Source of the DNA: Mimachlamys varia
Lineage: Eukaryota; Mollusca; Bivalvia; Pectinida; Pectinidae
DNA: 64,000 nucleotides
Direction of reading: 5' to 3'
Assembly: GCA_947623455.1 (NCBI GenBank)
Contig: OX392535.1
Coordinates: 33,566,688 to 33,630,687, forward strand
The position numbers were made by a program, and so were the translations under genes. The notes below the pieces were generated by a model, which was given only the letters and a program-made list of their open reading frames with translations, did no database searches and was not told where the DNA came from. Positions 59,380 to 64,000 of this stretch are shown here, piece by piece; the first letter of the stretch is position 1; every line of letters begins with the position of its first letter.

Positions 59380-62300
59380 TAGTGGTAGCAGAATGTCAGA
59401 CACCTTAAACACTCAGGACCTATTGGTGAAGGGCTAGTGGTAGCAGAATGTCAGACACCTTAATATCTTGGGACCCATTGGTGGAAGGCTAGTGGTAGCA
59501 GAATGTCAGACACCTTAACCACTCGGGACCCTTTGGTGGAGGGCTAGTGGTAGCAGAAAGTCAGACACCTTAACCACTTGGAACCCATTAGTGGAAGGCT
59601 AGTGGTAGCAGAATGTCAAACACCTTAACAACTTGGGACCCATTGGTTGAGGGCTAGTGGTAGCAGAATGTCAGACACCTTAAACACTTGGGACCCATTG
59701 GTGGAAGGCTAGTGGTAGCAGAATGTCAGACAACTTAACCACTTGGGACCCATTGGTGGAGGGCTAGTGGTAGCAGAATGTCAGAAACCTTAACCACTTG
59801 AGACCCATTGGTAGAGGGCTAGTGGTAGCAGAATGTCAGACACTTTTACCACTCGGGACTCATTGGTGGAGGGCTAGTGGTAGCAGAATGTCAGACACCT
59901 TAAACACTTGGGACCCATTGGTGGAGGGCTAGTGGTAGCAGAATGTCAGACACCTTAAACACTCGGGACCCATTGGTAGAGGGCTAGTGGTAGCAGAATG
60001 TCAGACACTTTTACCACTCGGACTCATTGGTGGAGGGCTAGTGGTGGCAGAATGTCAGACATCTTAACAACTTGGGACCCATTGGTGGAGGGCTAGTGGT
60101 AGCAGAATGTCAGACACCTTAACCACTCGGGACTTATTGGTGGAGGGCTAGTGGTAGCAGAATGTCAGACACCTTAACCACTTGGGACCCATTGGTGGAG
60201 GGCTAGTGGTGGCAGAATGTCAGACATCTTAACAACTTGGGACCCATTGGTGGAGGGCTAGTGGTAGCAGAATGTCAGACACCTTAACCACTCGGGACTT
60301 ATTGGTGGAGGGCTAGTGGTTGCAGAATGTCAGACACCTTAATATCTTGGGACCCATTGGTGGAAGGCTAGTGGTAGCAGAATGTCAGACACCTTAACCA
60401 CTTGGGACCCTTTGGTGGAGGGCTAGTGGTAGCAGAAAGTCAGACACCTTAACCACTTGGAACCCATTGGTGGAAGGCTAGTGGTAGCAGAATGTCAGAC
60501 ACCTTAAACACTTGGGACCCATTGGTGGAAGGCTAGTGGTAGCAGAATGTCAGACATCTTAACCACTCAGGACCTATTGGTGGAGGGCTAGTGGTAGCAG
60601 AATGTCAGACAACTTAACCACTCGGGACTTATTGGTGGAGGGCTAGTGGTAGCAGAATGTCAGACACCTTAACAACTTGGGACCCATTGGTGGAGGGCTA
60701 GTGGTAGCAGAATGTCAGACACCTTAAACACTTGGGACCCATTGGTGGAGGGCTAGTGGTAGCAGAATGTCAGACACCTTAAACACTCGGGACCCATTGG
60801 TAGAGGGCTAGTGGTAGCAGAATGTCAGACACTTTTACCACTCGGACTCATTGGTGGAGGGCTAGTGGTGGCAGAATGTCAGACACCTTAACAACTTGGG
60901 ACCCATTGGTGGAGGGCTAGTGGTAGCAGAATGTCAGACACCTTAACCACTGGGGACCCATTGGTTTAGGGCTAGTGTAAGCAGAATGTCAGACACCTTA
61001 AACACTTGGGCCCATTGGTTGAGGGCCAGTGTAAGCAGAATGTCAGACACCTTAAACTCTTGGGACCCATTGGTGGAAGGCTAGTGGTAGCAGAATGTCA
61101 GACACCTTAAACACTCAGGACCTATTGGTGAAGGGCTAGTGGTAGCAGAATGTCAGACACCTTAATATCTTGGGACCCATTGGTGGAAGGCTAGTGGTAG
61201 CAGAATGTCAGACACCTTAACCACTCGGGACCCTTTGGTGGAGGGCTAGTGGTAGCAGAAAGTCAGACACCTTAACCACTTGGAACCCATTGGTGGAAGG
61301 CTTGTGGTAGCAGAATGTCAGACACCTTAACAACTTGGGACCCATTGGTTGAGGGCTAGTGGTAGCAGAATGTCAGACACCTTAACCACTGGGGACCCAT
61401 TGGTGGAAGGCTAGTGGTAGCAGAATGTCAGACACCTTAAACACTCAGGACCTATTGGTGAAGGGCTAGTGGTAGCAGAATGTCAGACACCTTAATATCT
61501 TGGGACCCATTGGTGGAAGGCTAGTGGTAGCAGAATGTCAGACACCTTAACCACTCGGGACCCTTTGGTGGAGGGCTAGTGGTAGCAGAAAGTCAGACAC
61601 CTTAACCACTTGGAACCCATTAGTGGAAGGCTAGTGGTAGCAGAATGTCAAACACCTTAACAACTTGGGACCCATTGGTTGAGGGCTAGTGGTAGCAGAA
61701 TGTCAGACACCTTAAACACTTGGGACCCATTGGTGGAAGGCTAGTGGTAGCAGAATGTCAGACAACTTAACCACTTGGGACCCATTGGTGGAGGGCTAGT
61801 GGTAGCAGAATGTCAGAAACCTTAACCACTTGAGACCTATTGGTAGAGGGCTAGTGGTAGCAGAATGTCAGACACTTTTACCACTCGGGACTCATTGGTG
61901 GAGGGCTAGTGGTAGCAGAATGTCAGACACCTTAAACACTTGGGACCCATTGGTGGAGGGCTAGTGGTAGCAGAATGTCAGACACCTTAAACACTCGGGA
62001 CCCATTGGTAGAGGGCTAGTGGTAGCAGAATGTCAGACACTTTTACCACTCGGACTCATTGGTGGAGGGCTAGTGGTGGCAGAATGTCAGACATCTTAAC
62101 AACTTGGGACCCATTGGTGGAGGGCTAGTGGTAGCAGAATGTCAGACACCTTAACCACTCGGGACTTATTGGTGGAGGGCTAGTGGTAGCAGAATGTCAG
62201 ACACCTTAACCACTTGGGACCCATTGGTGGAGGGCTAGTGGTGGCAGAATGTCAGACATCTTAACAACTTGGGACCCATTGGTGGAGGGCTAGTGGTAGC

Positions 62301-64000
62301 AGAATGTCAGACACCTTAACCACTCGGGACTTATTGGTGGAGGGCTAGTGGTTGCAGAATGTCAGACACCTTAATATCTTGGGACCCATTGGTGGAAGGC
62401 TAGTGGTAGCAGAATGTCAGACACCTTAACCACTTGGGACCCTTTGGTGGAGGGCTAGTGGTAGCAGAAAGTCAGACACCTTAACCACTTGGAACCCATT
62501 GGTGGAAGGCTAGTGGTAGCAGAATGTCAGACACCTTAAACACTTGGGACCCATTGGTGGAAGGCTAGTGGTAGCAGAATGTCAGACATCTTAACCACTC
62601 AGGACCTATTGGTGGAGGGCTAGTGGTAGCAGAATGTCAGACAACTTAACCACTCGGGACTTATTGGTGGAGGGCTAGTGGTAGCAGAATGTCAGACACC
62701 TTAACAACTTGGGACCCATTGGTGGAGGGCTAGTGGTAGCAGAATGTCAGACACCTTAAACACTTGGGACCCATTGGTGGAGGGCTAGTGGTAGCAGAAT
62801 GTCAGACACCTTAAACACTCGGGACCCATTGGTAGAGGGCTAGTGGTAGCAGAATGTCAGACACTTTTACCACTCGGACTCATTGGTGGAGGGCTAGTGG
62901 TGGCAGAATGTCAGACACCTTAACAACTTGGGACCCATTGGTGGAGGGCTAGTGGTAGCAGAATGTCAGACACCTTAACCACTGGGGACCCATTGGTTTA
63001 GGGCTAGTGTAAGCAGAATGTCAGACACCTTAAACACTTGGGCCCATTGGTTGAGGGCCAGTGTAAGCAGAATGTCAGACACCTTAAACTCTTGGGACCC
63101 ATTGGTGGAAGGCTAGTGGTAGCAGAATGTCAGACACCTTAAACACTCAGGACCTATTGGTGAAGGGCTAGTGGTAGCAGAATGTCAGACACCTTAATAT
63201 CTTGGGACCCATTGGTGGAAGGCTAGTGGTAGCAGAATGTCAGACACCTTAACCACTCGGGACCCTTTGGTGGAGGGCTAGTGGTAGCAGAAAGTCAGAC
63301 ACCTTAACCACTTGGAACCCATTGGTGGAAGGCTTGTGGTAGCAGAATGTCAGACACCTTAACAACTTGGGACCCATTGGTTGAGGGCTAGTGGTAGCAG
63401 AATGTCAGACACCTTAAACACTTGGGACCCATTGGTGGAAGGCTAGTGGTAGCAGAATGTCAGACAACTTAACCACTTGGGACCCATTGGTGGAGGGCTA
63501 GTGGTAGCAGAATGTCAGAAACCTTAACCACTTGGGACCCATTGGTAGAGGGCTAGTGGTAGCAGAATGTCAGACACTTTTACCACTCGGGACTCATTGG
63601 TGGAGGGCTAGTGGTAGCAGAATGTCAGACACCTTAAACACTTGGGACCCATTGGTGGAGGGCTAGTGGTAGCAGAATGTCAGACACCTTAAACACTCGG
63701 GACCCATTGGTAGAGGGCTAGTGGTAGCAGAATGTCAGACACTTTTACCACTCGGACTCATTGGTGGAGGGCTAGTGGTGGCAGAATGTCAGACATCTTA
63801 ACAACTTGGGACCCATTGGTGGAGGGCTAGTGGTAGCAGAATGTCAGACACCTTAACCACTCGGGACTTATTGGTGGAGGGCTAGTGGTAGCAGAATGTC
63901 AGACACCTTAACAACTTGGGACCCATTGGTGGAGGGCTAGTGGTGGCAGAATGTCAGACATCTTAACAACTTGGGACCCATTGGTGGAGGGCTAGTGGTA
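59380..64000. repeat. 2,032-bp higher-order repeat of the 55-bp satellite
   Basis: The markers GTGGTTGCAG (60316, 62348), CTTGTGGTAG (61301, 63333) and CCCATTAGTGG (59584, 61616) each recur at exactly 2,032 bp, about 37 monomers with three one base short. This domain directly follows the 2,196-bp domain and continues to the end of the window. Confidence 0.9.

Larger units (their letters stand above)
49575..64000. repeat. Array D: 55-bp satellite, more than 14.4 kb, runs off the window
   Basis: GTCAGACACC recurs every 55 bp. The monomer is AGGGCTAGTGGTAGCAGAAT, then GTCAGACACCTTAACCACTC, then GGGACCCATTGGTGG. Variable sites are mainly the AACCACTCGGG segment and GTGGAGGG/GTGGAAGG/GTTGAGGG/GTTTAGGG. 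Some monomers are 54 bp (CGGACTCATT, TGGGCCCATT). About 262 monomers are present here and the array is not closed. Two higher-order periods are described separately. No open frame of note. Confidence 0.98.

Overview
The window is eukaryotic nuclear DNA, most likely from a mollusc and probably a bivalve. The evidence is AT-rich intergenic sequence, multi-exon genes with GT-AG introns, a tRNA-derived SINE, small inverted-repeat elements and very large tandem arrays. The species cannot be fixed from sequence alone. The organism call is inference from the repeat style and from invertebrate-type gene structures.

Three protein-coding genes can be rebuilt exon by exon with consistent splice phases. 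(1) About 2401-5918 (+): a five-exon gene of about 308 residues whose C-terminal half looks like the stalk / microtubule-binding region of a dynein heavy chain, with no motor domain. (2) 22079-28902 (+): a nine-exon, 516-residue perilipin-family lipid-droplet protein with an N-terminal PAT domain. (3) 46563-32539 (-): a ten-exon, 387-residue secreted stand-alone peptidyl-alpha-hydroxyglycine alpha-amidating lyase (PAL), the second enzyme of peptide C-terminal amidation, with its zinc ligands and disulfide cysteines conserved.

The rest is dominated by repeats. From 7.8 to 21.1 kb three tandem arrays follow one another: a 17-bp unit, a 44-bp unit that shares a core word with it, and a GC-rich 46-bp unit organised into five copies of a 30-monomer, 1,380-bp higher-order repeat. 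From 49.6 kb to the end of the window a 55-bp satellite runs without interruption, with two successive higher-order periods of 2,196 and 2,032 bp. Smaller arrays lie in introns (30, 21, 52 and 20 bp) and upstream of PAL (31 and 75 bp). Mobile elements include two 392-bp TTAA-flanked MITEs, a SINE with a perfect 10-bp target duplication, three members of a palindromic family, and several long foldback elements inside PAL introns.

The most unusual structure is in the last PAL intron. A 52-bp unit, repeated about 19 times, has copied the exon end plus its splice donor, so each unit reads in the PAL sense as a donor, a TACTAAC branch-point word, an acceptor-like end and a 17-nt mini-exon. The acceptor side of the same exon is also duplicated nearby. 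The three genes show no shared pathway. Most long open frames in the window are by-products of tandem arrays and are not annotated as genes.
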